Shown here in pieces: positions 44,868-54,091 of a DNA stretch of 64,000 bases. Source of the DNA: JACCXG01 sp963785755 (GTDB taxonomy: Bacteria; Acidobacteriota; Vicinamibacteria; Vicinamibacterales; 2-12-FULL-66-21); assembly GCA_963785755.1 (NCBI GenBank), contig CAWAXG010000032.1:175755-239754 (forward strand), read 5' to 3'. Made by a program: the position numbers and the translations under genes. The notes under the pieces were generated by a model. It ran no database searches and was not told the DNA's origin. It saw only the letters and a list, made by a program, of their open reading frames with translations. The stretch's first letter is position 1; the number at the start of each line of letters is the position of its first letter.

Positions 44868-46538
44868 TCAGGACGCGGCGGGCGCCGACGCGCCTGCCGC
44901 CTGCATGGCCTGGTACCGCTGAATCGCCGCGCGAGCGTTGAACAGCATGCGGTCGCGGCCGAGCCGCTCATCCAGATCGGTGTTCCTTACCATCTCGAGA
45001 ACCTTCGGGTTCAGCCCCACCAGCCACGTGACGATGCCGCTATCAGTCATGCGTTTCTCGCCCTCGATCAGCGCCTGCAGGGCCGAGTATTCGAGGTCTG
45101 GCACCCGGCTCAGGTCCAGGGCCAGCACGCGCGGTTTGTGCTGCGCGACCAGCGCGTTGATCCGATCGCCGACGTGCTGCGCATTCATGAAGAACAGGCG
45201 ACCTTCCGGCCGCACGATCAGCAGGCCTTCGAAGGTCTCGTCGTCCGGGTATTCGGGGGACAGCGGCCGCAGCACGTCGGCCCCGCGCTTGCGGCCGATG
45301 ACCGACACCGGCGGGTGAGCCGTCTGGCTGGCCAGACCGATCATCGACGCGACGATCGCGACGACAATCCCCTTGAGCGTGCCGAACACCAGCACACCGG
45401 CACACGCGATCAGCGCCCAGCGGAACTCCATCGAGCGCACCTTGCGGATGGCGAGGAACTCTGCCGGCTGAATCAGCCCGACCGAATAGACGATCACCAC
45501 CGCCGCGAGCGTGGCGTTCGGCATCAGGCCCAGCAGCGGTGCGAGCAGCAGCATGGTGGCAACCGAGGTGCCCGCGGTCACCAGCGATGCGGTCTGCGAC
45601 CGGCCGCCCGCGGAGCGCACGACCGCGGTCTGCGACGTGCCGCCTCCTGCCGGCATCGAACCGAGCAGCGCGCCTCCCAGATTGGCGGCGCCGGTGGCGA
45701 CGAGCTCACGGTTCGCATTGATCGCCGGATCGTTCGGGTGCGCAAAGGCGCGGCCCGCCGCAATGGTCTCGGCGAAGCTCATCAAAGCGATCCCGAGCGC
45801 TCCCGGCACCAGTTGGGCGACCTGAGAGAGATCCGGCATCGTGAATCCCGGCAAGCCTCGCGGTATCAGGCCCACCGTCGAGACGCCGAGTGCCTGCAAG
45901 CCGAAGTACCACGACGCGGCAATGGCGGTCCCCACGGCCACCAGCGGCGCCGGAGAATGCGGCCACAGCCGCTCCATGCCGATCAGGATCGCGAACGTCG
46001 CCGCGGCCACGGCCAGCGTCATCAGCGACGTGTCGGGCATGTGCTGCACGACCGCGACCAGATCGCGGAAGAATCCCTGCTTGGTGATGTGGGTTCCAAG
46101 CAGCTTCGGCACCTGGTCCAGGACGATCACGAGGCCGATGCCCGCCTTGAACCCGGTCAGCACCGACGCGGAAATGAAATTCGCGACGAATCCCAGACGC
46201 ATCAGCCGCGCCAGCATCAGGATCGCGCCGACCAGCGCGGTGAGCGCAGCGGTCGCCGTGAGGAGCTTCGCCGGATCGCCGTCGGGGACGACCAGGCCGA
46301 GTTGTGTGCCGGTCAGGATCGCCAGGGTCGTGGTGGAGGTGACGCTGAGCACGCGCGACGAGCCGAGCACTGCGTAGATCACCAGCGGGACGAAGGCGGT
46401 ATAGAGTCCCACCGCAACCGGCAGCCCGGCCACCGTCGCATAGGCCATGGCCTTGGGCAGGACGACCGCCGCGGCGATGAGGCCTGCGACCACGTCGAAA
46501 CGCAACGCGGAGCCCGGCTCGCGTATCTTCGAGGTCAT
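44868..46538 (-). CDS. SulP-family anion transporter with STAS domain
   Basis: A 556-residue protein with ten to fourteen transmembrane segments and a cytoplasmic STAS domain from about residue 440. SulP hallmarks are visible: VVLPKAMAYATVAGLPVAVG, LYTAFVPLVIYAVLGSSRVL, FAETIAAGRAFAHPNDPAIN and NRELVATGAANLGGALLGSM. The STAS part reads RLFFMNAQHVGDRINALVAQ and VLALDLSRVPDLEYSALQAL. It carries sulfate, bicarbonate or another anion across the inner membrane. ATG at 46538 with GGAGG about ten bases upstream. First gene of a pair with the exported Ppx/GppA-like protein. Confidence 0.92.
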   Translation of the reverse strand: MTSKIREPGSALRFDVVAGLIAAAVVLPKAMAYATVAGLPVAVGLYTAFVPLVIYAVLGSSRVLSVTSTTTLAILTGTQLGLVVPDGDPAKLLTATAALTALVGAILMLARLMRLGFVANFISASVLTGFKAGIGLVIVLDQVPKLLGTHITKQGFFRDLVAVVQHMPDTSLMTLAVAAATFAILIGMERLWPHSPAPLVAVGTAIAASWYFGLQALGVSTVGLIPRGLPGFTMPDLSQVAQLVPGALGIALMSFAETIAAGRAFAHPNDPAINANRELVATGAANLGGALLGSMPAGGGTSQTAVVRSAGGRSQTASLVTAGTSVATMLLLAPLLGLMPNATLAAVVIVYSVGLIQPAEFLAIRKVRSMEFRWALIACAGVLVFGTLKGIVVAIVASMIGLASQTAHPPVSVIGRKRGADVLRPLSPEYPDDETFEGLLIVRPEGRLFFMNAQHVGDRINALVAQHKPRVLALDLSRVPDLEYSALQALIEGEKRMTDSGIVTWLVGLNPKVLEMVRNTDLDERLGRDRMLFNARAAIQRYQAMQAAGASAPAAS

Positions 46539-46652
46539 CGGAGGTCTCCTGAGTTCTGTTCCCTAGTGACTGAATCCGGCTGCACGCCACGGGCGGCAGC
46601 GAATGGACGATCAAACCTGCATTCTAGTCCCGGCGAAAGGTCTGTGCCTTGC

Positions 46653-47466
46653 TCACGCCAACGCCACATCCAGAACCATCATCGTCGCAAAGCCGACGAT
46701 CGCGCCGGAAGTCGCGAGGTCCGGATGGCCGCCGCTATGCGACTCCGGTATCACCTCCTCGACCACGACGAAAATCATCGCGCCGGCGGCGAACGCCAGC
46801 GCGTATGGAAGCAGGGGCTGCATGACCAGCACCGCTGCCGCGCCGATGACTGCAGCGAAGGGCTCGACCCAGGCCGACATCTGCCCGTAGTAGAAGCTGC
46901 GGGCCGGCGACATGCCGTCTCCACGCAGCGGCACCGCGACGGCCATGCCCTCAGGGAAGTTCTGCAGCCCAATCCCGATGGCCAGCGCGATCGCCGCGCT
47001 CAGGGTCGCGGTGTCCGCGCCGGCCGCAGCGGCGCCAAACGCCACGCCGACGGCCAAGCCTTCTGGAATGTTGTGCAGCGTGATCGCCAGGACCAGGAGC
47101 GTCGTTCGGGGCAGGCCGGTCCTCACGCCCTCCGCTGACGCGGCGGGAGCGAAGAGGTGCAGGTGCGGCAGGAGCCGGTCTGCAAGTCTCAGCACGCCGG
47201 CGCCGGCGAGAAAGCCGATCAGCGGTGGCACCCACACCACGAGACCCATCTGCTCGGACAGCGCGATTGCCGGCGCCAGCAGCGACCAGTACCGACGCCG
47301 CGATCATGACGCCGGCCGCAAATCCCAGCGACGTGTCCAGGAGCCGCCGGTCCACCTCGCGGAAAATGAACACCGCTCCCGCGCCGGCGGCGGTGAGCCC
47401 CCACGTGAAGAGGCCAGCGAGGAGCGCCTGCACGATCGGATTCAGGTTCTGAAACCACTCAGCCAT
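46653..47466 (-). pseudogene. ZIP-family metal transporter, one-base insertion
   Basis: The N-terminus (MAEWFQNLNPIVQALLAGLF, TWGLTAAGAGAVFIFREVDR, GFAAGVMIAAS) and the rest (MGLVVWVPPLIGFLAGAGVL, ITLHNIPEGLAVGVAFGAAA, GLQNFPEGMAVAVPLRG, MIFVVVEEVIPESHSGGHPD) are in different frames; one extra G at about 47289 separates them. Restored, it is a ZIP transporter of about 270 residues with the metal motifs HNIPEG, QNFPEG and EEVIPE in place. GufA-like members import zinc or other divalent metals through the inner membrane. Confidence 0.85.
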
Positions 47467-47627
47467 CGACATCCCGATGGTCGGCCTGCTCGTCTTCCTC
47501 GCGCTGCTGCGGCCGGCGCGCGGCGCCGCAACCTCGCGGCCGGAGCGGGCGCGCAGGCGGTCGAGAAGGCGGTGCAGCCGGCCTCACCATCGATGCCGAA
47601 CGGCTTTGTCCGCGCCCGTGCGGCAAG

Positions 47628-47867
47628 TCACTGGCGAGCTTTTCGCGTCCTATCGCCGTACGAGCTGCTGGCACCGTAGTGACCGGGCGGCGTGGGCCCG
47701 TCCTCGCGAAGGCGCGCATCCTCTGCCTTCGCCCGGAACCAATCCTCCTCCGCGTGTCCATCGATGCGCTGACGCGCCTCATACATCTCGTACGCACGGC
47801 GCGAGATTCGCTCATGGCCCAGCTGACGTTCGAGCCGGGCGACACCATCATTGCTGTCGTCGTTCAT
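47628..47867 (-). CDS. DUF2934 domain protein
   Basis: A 79-residue protein with the DUF2934 pattern HERISRRAYEMYEARQRIDG and HAEEDWFRAKAED, short helices with a conserved W. The role is unknown; the family is widespread in Acidobacteriota and proteobacteria, often as small stand-alone proteins. ATG 47867 has GGAGT upstream. First of several small proteins in this region. Confidence 0.8.
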   Translation of the reverse strand: MNDDSNDGVARLERQLGHERISRRAYEMYEARQRIDGHAEEDWFRAKAEDARLREDGPTPPGHYGASSSYGDRTRKARQ

Positions 47868-48029
47868 GTGAAACTCCTCGACACTCGATTTCTCTGGGGG
47901 CCGTCCGTCTTCGGGCGCTCGCGCGGTCGGCCGGCACGGTCGTATTTCGACGAGCCATCGGCCCTTCAGCGCGCGCGAGCGAGGGAAGCGGCTGGCTTCC
48001 CTCGCTGGGCGCCGTGTGCCGTCCGCAAA

Positions 48030-48458
48030 CTACAACGTGGGCTTCGCGCAGGAAACGGCGACCATTTTCAAGGACGTGATGGTGAACGTCGGGGGCGGTC
48101 TATTGTCATTTTCTTTATGTCCTGTGGTGGCGATCGCCGCTACCTCGAACGCGTGCGTGCCGATCACCGAGACCATGTGATTCAGGTGCTCGCTGATGTC
48201 GACGTTGGTGGCCGAGAGCACGACCGTCAGCGGCCGTGGCGCGTCTTTCGCCGCGCCGTCACCCTCCGGCACATTCGTCAGGGTGAAGGTGCCAGCCTCA
48301 GTGCCCCGCGTCACACAGCCAGTGAGTGTGACGCTCTTTCTGAAGAGTGCGCCGTCCCTCTGCAGTTCAGGAATCCTGTCCTGGCCGCCGCCGCTCGCGG
48401 CTGCAGTGAACGTCGTCGACACGATCACTATGGCCAGCGCTGAATAAGTCGTCTTCAT
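48030..48458 (-). CDS. Small exported protein (TLTGCV type)
   Basis: A 142-residue protein with a signal peptide (MKTTYSALAIVIVSTTFTAA) and a beta-rich body: KSVTLTGCVTRGTEAGTFTL, TNVPEGDGAAKDAPRPLTVV, NVDISEHLNHMVSVIGTHAF. Short exported proteins with the TLTGCV...GTFTLTN pattern are frequent in Acidobacteriota (similar to DUF5818). Function unknown. GGAGC upstream of ATG 48458. Confidence 0.7.
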   Translation of the reverse strand: MKTTYSALAIVIVSTTFTAAASGGGQDRIPELQRDGALFRKSVTLTGCVTRGTEAGTFTLTNVPEGDGAAKDAPRPLTVVLSATNVDISEHLNHMVSVIGTHAFEVAAIATTGHKENDNRPPPTFTITSLKMVAVSCAKPTL

Positions 48459-48922
48459 TTCATTGCTCCATGGCGTGAGGATCACGAAGGTCATCCAGGC
48501 ATCTCCGCCACCATGATGCTTGTTCCGACCCCACGTCGGCAGTATGTCGTGTGAGCGCCAGCGGTTGCTGTGCGGTTTGACACACACGGCCATCGGGCTC
48601 GCGGCCCGGAATACGGCAGACGGCAAGCGGGCAATTCCAGCAGCGGTGCCGTCGCCCTCCCAACCCCCGGAAGATATGGTTGGGATGGAGTCGCCACCGC
48701 TGAGCAAGCGTCAAACGATCTCAGCTGCGTCGCTCAGACTGCAGCGGCCCGGCGGCGATGACAGCAGCTCAGTAAGGCAGGTGAACACGGAGCATCAAGT
48801 GCGGACCGTCGCCCGAATGTACGATAGAGTACAGTCTGCCCGTCTGACTGGCGCTACGCCGTAGCGACGTCGCCTCAGCCTCCGAGCCTTTCGGCAGCCC
48901 ACAACCCCGCAGGAGCGTGACG
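48459..48922. other. Gene-free stretch upstream of the receiver protein gene
   Basis: About 460 bases between divergent genes. No frame gives a supported protein. The segment GTACGATAGAGTACAG near 48818-48833 contains an imperfect dyad (GTAC...GTAC) that could be a regulator site for the gene starting at 48923. Confidence 0.35.
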
Positions 48923-49627
48923 TTGTCTCTTTCACTCCGTTTCGGCGAGCCGGCGTCGCTCCGCGACGAGGCACGAATCCTGGCTGAGCGAGCCAGCGAT
49001 TACAAGGATCACGCTGAGGCGCTCGTTGCGGCCGCCGAGACCTACGTGCGGGATGCCGAAGCGGCGTTGTCCGACGCGCTCGATGCCACGCACGGGTGTG
49101 TCGACCGTCTCCGGAGCCTGCTCGGGACTCAGTTGCGGCAAAGCCTCGCCGGTGCCGAGACCGCCAGGCAGCTGTGCGTCGGCGCCCGCGAGCAACAGAT
49201 CGCCGCGGATCAATTGCTCCGACATCTCGATGATCCGAGCACCGACGGCCGGCGCACCGAACTGCGCGGCGACGCCGTGCTCGTCGTCGATGATTACGGA
49301 GACGTTCGTGACGTGCTGGCCACGGTGCTCGAGGAGGCCGGATTCGTCGTCAGAACCGCCGCCAACGGTCTCGAGGCGCTGCTCGCCGCGTACGAGATGC
49401 GACCGGCGGTGATTGTCATGGATCTGACCATGCCGGTGCTCGATGGCGTCGAGGCGACGCGGCTGATCAAGGCGACCGAAACGACCCGTCACGCTCGCGT
49501 CATTGCATACACCGCCAATGGCGGACTTAGTGACGGTCCCACCCAGAAGCTGTTCGCCGCCGTCTTGCACAAGCCGACGACGGCGGCTGTCGTCCTCGCG
49601 ACAGTGCAGCACGTTGCCAGTCGCTGA
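48923..49627 (+). CDS. Receiver protein with N-terminal helical domain
   Basis: About 234 residues. The first 110 residues are a long helical, Ala/Glu-rich stretch (ILAERASDYKDHAEALVAAA, ETYVRDAEAALSDALDATHG) likely to form a coiled coil. A receiver domain follows: AVLVVDDYGDVRDVLATVLE, the phosphorylated Asp in PAVIVMDLTMPVLDGVEATR, and VIAYTANGGLSD with the Lys in AAVLHKPTTA. No output domain, so it is a single-domain regulator with a helical front instead of a tail. I favour the TTG at 48923, seven bases after AGGAG; a GTG at 48917 is too close to it. Confidence 0.8.
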   Translation: MSLSLRFGEPASLRDEARILAERASDYKDHAEALVAAAETYVRDAEAALSDALDATHGCVDRLRSLLGTQLRQSLAGAETARQLCVGAREQQIAADQLLRHLDDPSTDGRRTELRGDAVLVVDDYGDVRDVLATVLEEAGFVVRTAANGLEALLAAYEMRPAVIVMDLTMPVLDGVEATRLIKATETTRHARVIAYTANGGLSDGPTQKLFAAVLHKPTTAAVVLATVQHVASR

Positions 49628-49670
49628 GGGTCGCGAAGCGGCGCGAGACGACGCGATCGCGGCCGGCGTG

Positions 49671-49916
49671 TCAAGCGGGCGGCGCGGATGTCTTGACGTA
49701 GGCGGCAGCAGCGCCGTCGAACAGCCACACGCATTGATCGTCGATCCGGTCGTCGTATCCGCGCCGGAGTGCCGCGTCCTGGCCGACCATCGTGGACACG
49801 CGGCGCAGGAGGAGTTCGCCGACATTCCCTGACACGACGGTGCCGATGACGTAGAAGTCATTGGTACCGTTCACCCGACAGACAATCACATCATCCGAGC
49901 GAACCGGACCATCCAT
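49671..49916 (-). CDS. Small protein of unknown function
   Basis: An 81-residue protein from ATG 49916, with AAGGAGAGG upstream. It reads MDGPVRSDDVIVCRVNGTND, FYVIGTVVSGNVGELLLRRV, and ends CVWLFDGAAAAYVKTSAPPA. Strand-rich start and a conserved-looking WLFDG segment. I do not recognise a family. Convergent with the receiver protein gene. Confidence 0.6.
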   Translation of the reverse strand: MDGPVRSDDVIVCRVNGTNDFYVIGTVVSGNVGELLLRRVSTMVGQDAALRRGYDDRIDDQCVWLFDGAAAAYVKTSAPPA

Positions 49917-50331
49917 TGCCAAGCCTCTCCTTGCCGACACCGGCCCGACTCTCCGCTGGCCTTGCGGCTTCAGACACGACCGGCAGCCTGTCGGTCGATC
50001 GAGAGCACAGCTGGCACCGCAAGCCAACGCCGTCCACAGTCATCGCTGTAGTTTTCTGCTACTGCCATTTCCAACGATACAGGAGGCGTGCAATCAACGC
50101 TGTCCATAAGGGGACATGCGGCGGCGCCCGTGAACCGCCACGACTGGCGGTCAGGCGCACCGGGGACTGGCACCTGTGCAATGCAGCACATTCTGTGCGC
50201 CCGCTCCATCCCAGGGGCCGCCACACCATTGCGGCGACCCTCCATTCGTGTCACGCTCAGCACAGGTAGCGTTCTCTGCGTCGTAAACCGCCGAGTTCAG
50301 CGAGGCGCCCGGATCGGCTGGGCGAACAATC
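49917..50331. other. Gene-free stretch upstream of the Crp/Fnr gene
   Basis: About 415 bases. A minus-strand reading near 50160-50320 (NSAVYDAENATCAERDTNGG) has cysteines and could be an old remnant, but no start or family supports a gene. The TTGAC or FNR-box motifs I looked for are not convincing. Confidence 0.3.
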
Positions 50332-50988
50332 ATGAGGAAGGCCAAGCACTCAGCAGCGGTGAAATCGCCAGACGTCGTCGACTGGACAGGCGTCCCAACC
50401 CAGCGCGTTGAGTACGGAACAGAGACGACGATCTTTGCTCAGGGGGATCCGGCGACGAGCGTCATGTACGTGGAGGAGGGCACCGTGCGGCTGTCAGTGT
50501 TGTCGCACGCGGGAAAAGAGGCGGTCATTGCCGTCCTCCAGGGTGGGCGTTTCTTCGGGGAGGGCTGCCTCGTCGGGCAGGCCCAGCGGATGTCGACCGC
50601 ATCGGCCATGGCCCCCTGCACGATCATCGTCGTCGAGAAGCCGGACATGGCGCGGCAGCTCCACACGCAGCCCGGGTTCGCCGATCGGTTCCTCACCCAC
50701 ATGCTGACGAGGAACATCCGCATCGAAGAAGATCTGATCGATCAGCTCTTCAACTCCAGCGAGAAGCGGCTCGCGCGCACGCTCCTGCTGCTGGCGCGCT
50801 ACGGTGAACCCGAGGCGACACACCGTGCGTTGCCGAGAGTGTCACAGGAGACCCTGGCGGAAATGATCGGGACCACGCGCTCGCGGGTGAACTTCTTCAT
50901 GAACAAGTTCCGCAAGCTCGGGTTCATCGAGTACAACGGGGGCCTGAAGATCAACAACTCCCTCCTCAGCGTCGTGCTGCGCGACTGA
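50332..50988 (+). CDS. Crp/Fnr-family transcriptional regulator
   Basis: A 218-residue protein. The cNMP-binding domain (about residues 25-125) reads TTIFAQGDPATSVMYVEEGT, VRLSVLSHAGKEAVIAVLQG and GRFFGEGCLVGQAQRMSTA; the C-terminal winged helix-turn-helix (about 155-210) reads RVSQETLAEMIGTTRSRVNF and FMNKFRKLGFIEYNGGL. The PRVSQETLAEMIGTTRSRVN motif is typical of a large acidobacterial/proteobacterial group without an FeS cluster. Cysteines are too few for an Fnr cluster. Monocistronic. It may control the neighbouring small genes. Confidence 0.9.
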   Translation: MRKAKHSAAVKSPDVVDWTGVPTQRVEYGTETTIFAQGDPATSVMYVEEGTVRLSVLSHAGKEAVIAVLQGGRFFGEGCLVGQAQRMSTASAMAPCTIIVVEKPDMARQLHTQPGFADRFLTHMLTRNIRIEEDLIDQLFNSSEKRLARTLLLLARYGEPEATHRALPRVSQETLAEMIGTTRSRVNFFMNKFRKLGFIEYNGGLKINNSLLSVVLRD

Positions 50989-51014
50989 TTGCCTGCCGCA
51001 GCATCGCGCGGCAG

Positions 51015-51257
51015 TCAACGAAATCTGAGCTGGTCCGTGGGCCGCCGCGAACGTCGGAGGGCTGCCAGGACCAGGTCCAGCTCCGCCTGGAGCTGTGCGA
51101 TTCGCGTGAACTGCACACGCAACTCCTGTTCTGCAGTCGCGAGACGCTTCTCGATCGCCCAGGCCGATGACGTGGGAATGCCGCGGATGACCCGGCCGCG
51201 TGAGGCGGGCGGTGCTGTCGCCTTCGCAAACGCCTTCGCAATTCTTTCAGATGTCAT
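51015..51257 (-). CDS. Small helical protein
   Basis: An 80-residue protein from ATG 51257: MTSERIAKAFAKATAPPASR, GRVIRGIPTSSAWAIEKRLA, then TAEQELRVQFTRIAQLQAEL DLVLAALRRSRR, a C-terminal coiled coil. No family recognised. Convergent with the Crp/Fnr gene. Confidence 0.5.
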   Translation of the reverse strand: MTSERIAKAFAKATAPPASRGRVIRGIPTSSAWAIEKRLATAEQELRVQFTRIAQLQAELDLVLAALRRSRRPTDQLRFR

Positions 51258-51424
51258 GATGGCCATCTCCGATCCCCATGACCTTATGCCGGAACCGGGG
51301 AGAAGAGGTGTGCTGAATGGCACACGGCAGCCACGCCACCATAGAGGCCTGTCTATGTCCGCTTCAGCACATCGCTTCTCCGACCTTCTTGGTACGCTGA
51401 GGCAGGTCGAATCGAAGTCATCCC

Positions 51425-51848
51425 ATGGCCGACGAACTCACTCCCCCGGAGCAGCAGTCGCCGGACGCGACACCGAAGCCCGACGACGGCGTTGAGGATT
51501 CCAAGGTCGAGCGCCCGGATGCAGAGCCGCAGGTCATCTTCGGGCAGGAATGAGGCGGAAGAGTCCAGGCGCCTCGCTGAAGAAACACGTGAAGTCCGCG
51601 ACAGGCATCGCGAAGCGGCTGAAGTGATCCGCCAGCGCCAGGAGGGGCTACGGGAAGCGGCCGAGACGGCGCGAGCCGCCGGCGAGGAGGCGCGGCTCGC
51701 CGCCGACGGCGAACGGCAGGCCGCGGTCGATTCGGTACGTGCAACCGCCGAGAGTCTGAAGACGACGCTCGAACAGATGAATGTGGTCGAGGAAATGCGC
51801 CGGACCCTCCGTGACATACGCGACCCGAACAAGCTCGAGTCCAACTAG
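51425..51848 (+). pseudogene. Charged coiled-coil protein, one-base insertion
   Basis: The start MADELTPPEQQSPDATPKPD continues to PQVIFGQE and meets a stop. In the next frame, the rest runs EAEESRRLAEETREVRDRHR, QRQEGLREAAETARAAGEEA, ATAESLKTTLEQMNVVEEMR to a stop at 51848. Removing one T at 51551 joins them into about 140 residues: an acidic, proline-rich front and a long Arg/Glu/Ala coiled coil. Function unknown. Confidence 0.6.
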
Positions 51849-51877
51849 TCCTCCACGTAAGCCTTTCGGAGACCGCC

Positions 51878-52195
51878 ATGCCCGACAGCATTCCTGAGAC
51901 TGGCGACGTCGTCATCCACAGCAGCGGGCCAGACGCGACACCGTCGTATGCCATCTGCGCGGTTCCCGGGCCGGACCAGTTCGGTTGCGCGACTCGTGGG
52001 GAAGCGGAACGCATGGCACGATCCTGTGCCAAGCGCTCGGGAGTCAACCTGTGGTTTTCCGACAGTCCGAGCGGCTTCACGCTATTGGCTCGCTTCCGCG
52101 GAGCCGCGCAACAACCCCGACGCACGCCTTCCCCCGGTCGCGCAGTTGGCGCGGCCCACAATCGCGCGCCACGGGCAGCCCAACGAACACCCTGA
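51878..52195 (+). CDS. Small protein of unknown function
   Basis: A 105-residue protein (ATG 51878, GGAGA upstream). The core reads DVVIHSSGPDATPSYAICAV, TRGEAERMARSCAKRSGVNL and WFSDSPSGFTLLARFR, an alpha/beta pattern like the DUF2188-type small proteins (strand, helix with ARSCAKRxGVxLW, strand). The last 30 residues are basic and disordered. Function unknown. Confidence 0.6.
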   Translation: MPDSIPETGDVVIHSSGPDATPSYAICAVPGPDQFGCATRGEAERMARSCAKRSGVNLWFSDSPSGFTLLARFRGAAQQPRRTPSPGRAVGAAHNRAPRAAQRTP

Positions 52196-52364
52196 TCGAA
52201 CGGGCCGAGGATCATTTCAACGCCTCTACGAATTTCTTGATTCCAGTCAGGCTGACGATCAGAGCTGAAAAGAAATAAAAAGGCTTTCCCGCCGGGAGAC
52301 GTATCTGTCTTGCAGAAGACATGTGGCCAGCGATGATGGCAAGGGCCGCGAAGGAGATCATTTG

Positions 52365-52820
52365 ATGAGACAAACACTGGCAGTTGCGGCCGTGGCCGTG
52401 GCAATCGGACTGTCCGGCACACAGATCGCGGCGGCTCGAGATACGAAGACTGCCCGCGGACTCGTGCGCACCACGGAACCGGCCGCGGTGACGATCCAGC
52501 TGGGCAGCAGCAATGAGATGACGTTGGCTCCTGCAGCCGGGGCGTCTCGTGCGTCAGACGCCGTCGGCGTCGTCACGGCTGTGACCGACGCACTCTTGAC
52601 GATCAAGGGCAATAGCGGCGACCTGACCTATGCGATCAACGGGAAGACGAAAGTCTTCGGCCCCGGGTTGGGAACCCAGGCGCGGGCGTCGAAGAGGGCC
52701 GGCGAGAGGACCCTGTTCAGTCAGTTCGTGCACATGGGAGATACCGTGAAGGTCCATTACGAGGAGAAGAGCGGAATCAACAACGCGCTCGAAGTACACG
52801 TGACAAGCAAGCGCAACTGA
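52365..52820 (+). CDS. Small exported protein
   Basis: A 151-residue protein from ATG 52365 (AAGGAG upstream) with a signal peptide (MRQTLAVAAVAVAIGLSGTQ). The body has an OB-like strand pattern: AVGVVTAVTDALLTIKGNSG, DLTYAINGKTKVFGPGLGTQ, MGDTVKVHYEEKSGINNALE, resembling short exported DUF5666-like domains. Function unknown; several acidobacterial genomes hold many such genes. Confidence 0.65.
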   Translation: MRQTLAVAAVAVAIGLSGTQIAAARDTKTARGLVRTTEPAAVTIQLGSSNEMTLAPAAGASRASDAVGVVTAVTDALLTIKGNSGDLTYAINGKTKVFGPGLGTQARASKRAGERTLFSQFVHMGDTVKVHYEEKSGINNALEVHVTSKRN

Positions 52821-52989
52821 ACTCACCCTCCGAACACTCCCTCGCTGCGGATGCCCGCTCAGGTGTCCGCAGCGCCGGGTCCGACAACGATTCGCCAACC
52901 CATCGGCGGTACGGCAACGGCCGGCCCCACTCTTACGGCACGCTTCCTTGCATTATCATCCCCCGGGGCACAGCCCCGAGAGGTGCAAG

Positions 52990-54049
52990 ATGCGCGACAC
53001 GATGATCAAGTTGACGAGCGTGGCCTGCGTGCTGCTCGCGGCAGCTCAGGACCCCGCCACTCCACGAGCCCAGGACCGGGTTGCAGGAGACACGCCGTTT
53101 CCGGAAGCGCAGATCTCGAATGGCCAGATTCGAGCAAAGCTCTATCTGCCGGATGCACGACGCGGTTTCTATCGATCGACGCGGTTCGACTGGTCGGGTG
53201 TGATCGCGAGCCTGGAATACAACGGTCATCAGGTACTACGACCCCTGGTTTACCGGCATCGATCCCTCGGTGCGTGATTTCGTGTACCGGGACGCCGACA
53301 TCTTCGTCAGCGCCCAGAGCGCCAGCGTCGGCCCGGCCGAGGAATTCCAGCGGCCGCAGGGGTACAGCACGGCCAAGCCAGGCGAGACGTTCGTCAAGAT
53401 CGGCGTCGGTGTGCTGCGGAAGAAAGACGACACGCCGTACAGCGCCTACAACACCTACGAGATCGTCGATGCGGGCAAGTGGTCGAGCCGGCCGCGCGCC
53501 GACGCGGTCGAGTTCACGCAGGAGGTCGACGATCCGCGATCCGGTTTTGGATATGTCTACCGGAAGACGGTCAGCCTCACCGCCGGCCGGCCCGAGCTCG
53601 TCATCGACCACAGCTTGCAGAACACAGGCCGCCTGCCGCTCGACGCCAACCAGTACAACCACAACTTCCTCGTCCTCGATCGCGCGGCGACAGGTCCGGA
53701 GTTCGCGATCACTCTCCCGTTCGCGGTCCAGCCCACGCGCGCGCCCGATCCGAAGCTCGCCGAGATTCGCGGGAACCAGATTGTCTATCTGAAGACGCTG
53801 GAAGGTGAGGAACGCGTCACGTTCGGCATCCAGGGGTTTGGCAAGGAGGCGAAGGACTACGACGTGCGCGTCGAAAGCAAGCGCACCGGCGCGGGGTTCC
53901 GGGTCACCTCGGATCGAGCGCCGGCCAGTATCGGCTTCTGGTCGATTCGCAGCGTCATTTCCGTCGAGCCGTTCGTCGACGTCAGCACGGAGCCGGGCAA
54001 GACGACGACGTGGAAGTACGTCTACACGTATTACACGAATCGCAAGTGA
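52990..54049 (+). pseudogene. Exported protein of unknown family, one-base insertion
   Basis: From ATG 52990 a signal peptide (IKLTSVACVLLAA) leads into FPEAQISNGQIRAKLYLPDA and STRFDWSGVIASLEYNGHQ. The rest, in the next frame, begins YYDPWFTGIDPSVRDFVYRD and ends TTTWKYVYTYYTNRK. An extra G at about 53231 (CAGGTAC) separates them. Together about 352 residues. The beta-sandwich pattern (YVYRKTVSLTAGRPELVIDH, NQYNHNFLVLDRAATGPEF) recalls galactose mutarotase-like folds, but no catalytic motif proves it. Confidence 0.6.
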
Positions 54050-54091
54050 GGCGGACCGCGGGCATCGTTGACGGCTGTTCCGCGTCCTCTG

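Noticed and set aside
44856..47138. Long plus-strand open frame opposite the SulP and ZIP genes (760 codons)
   Set aside because: Shadow of SulP: composition is dominated by Arg, Gly, His and Asp, no motif, no ribosome site.
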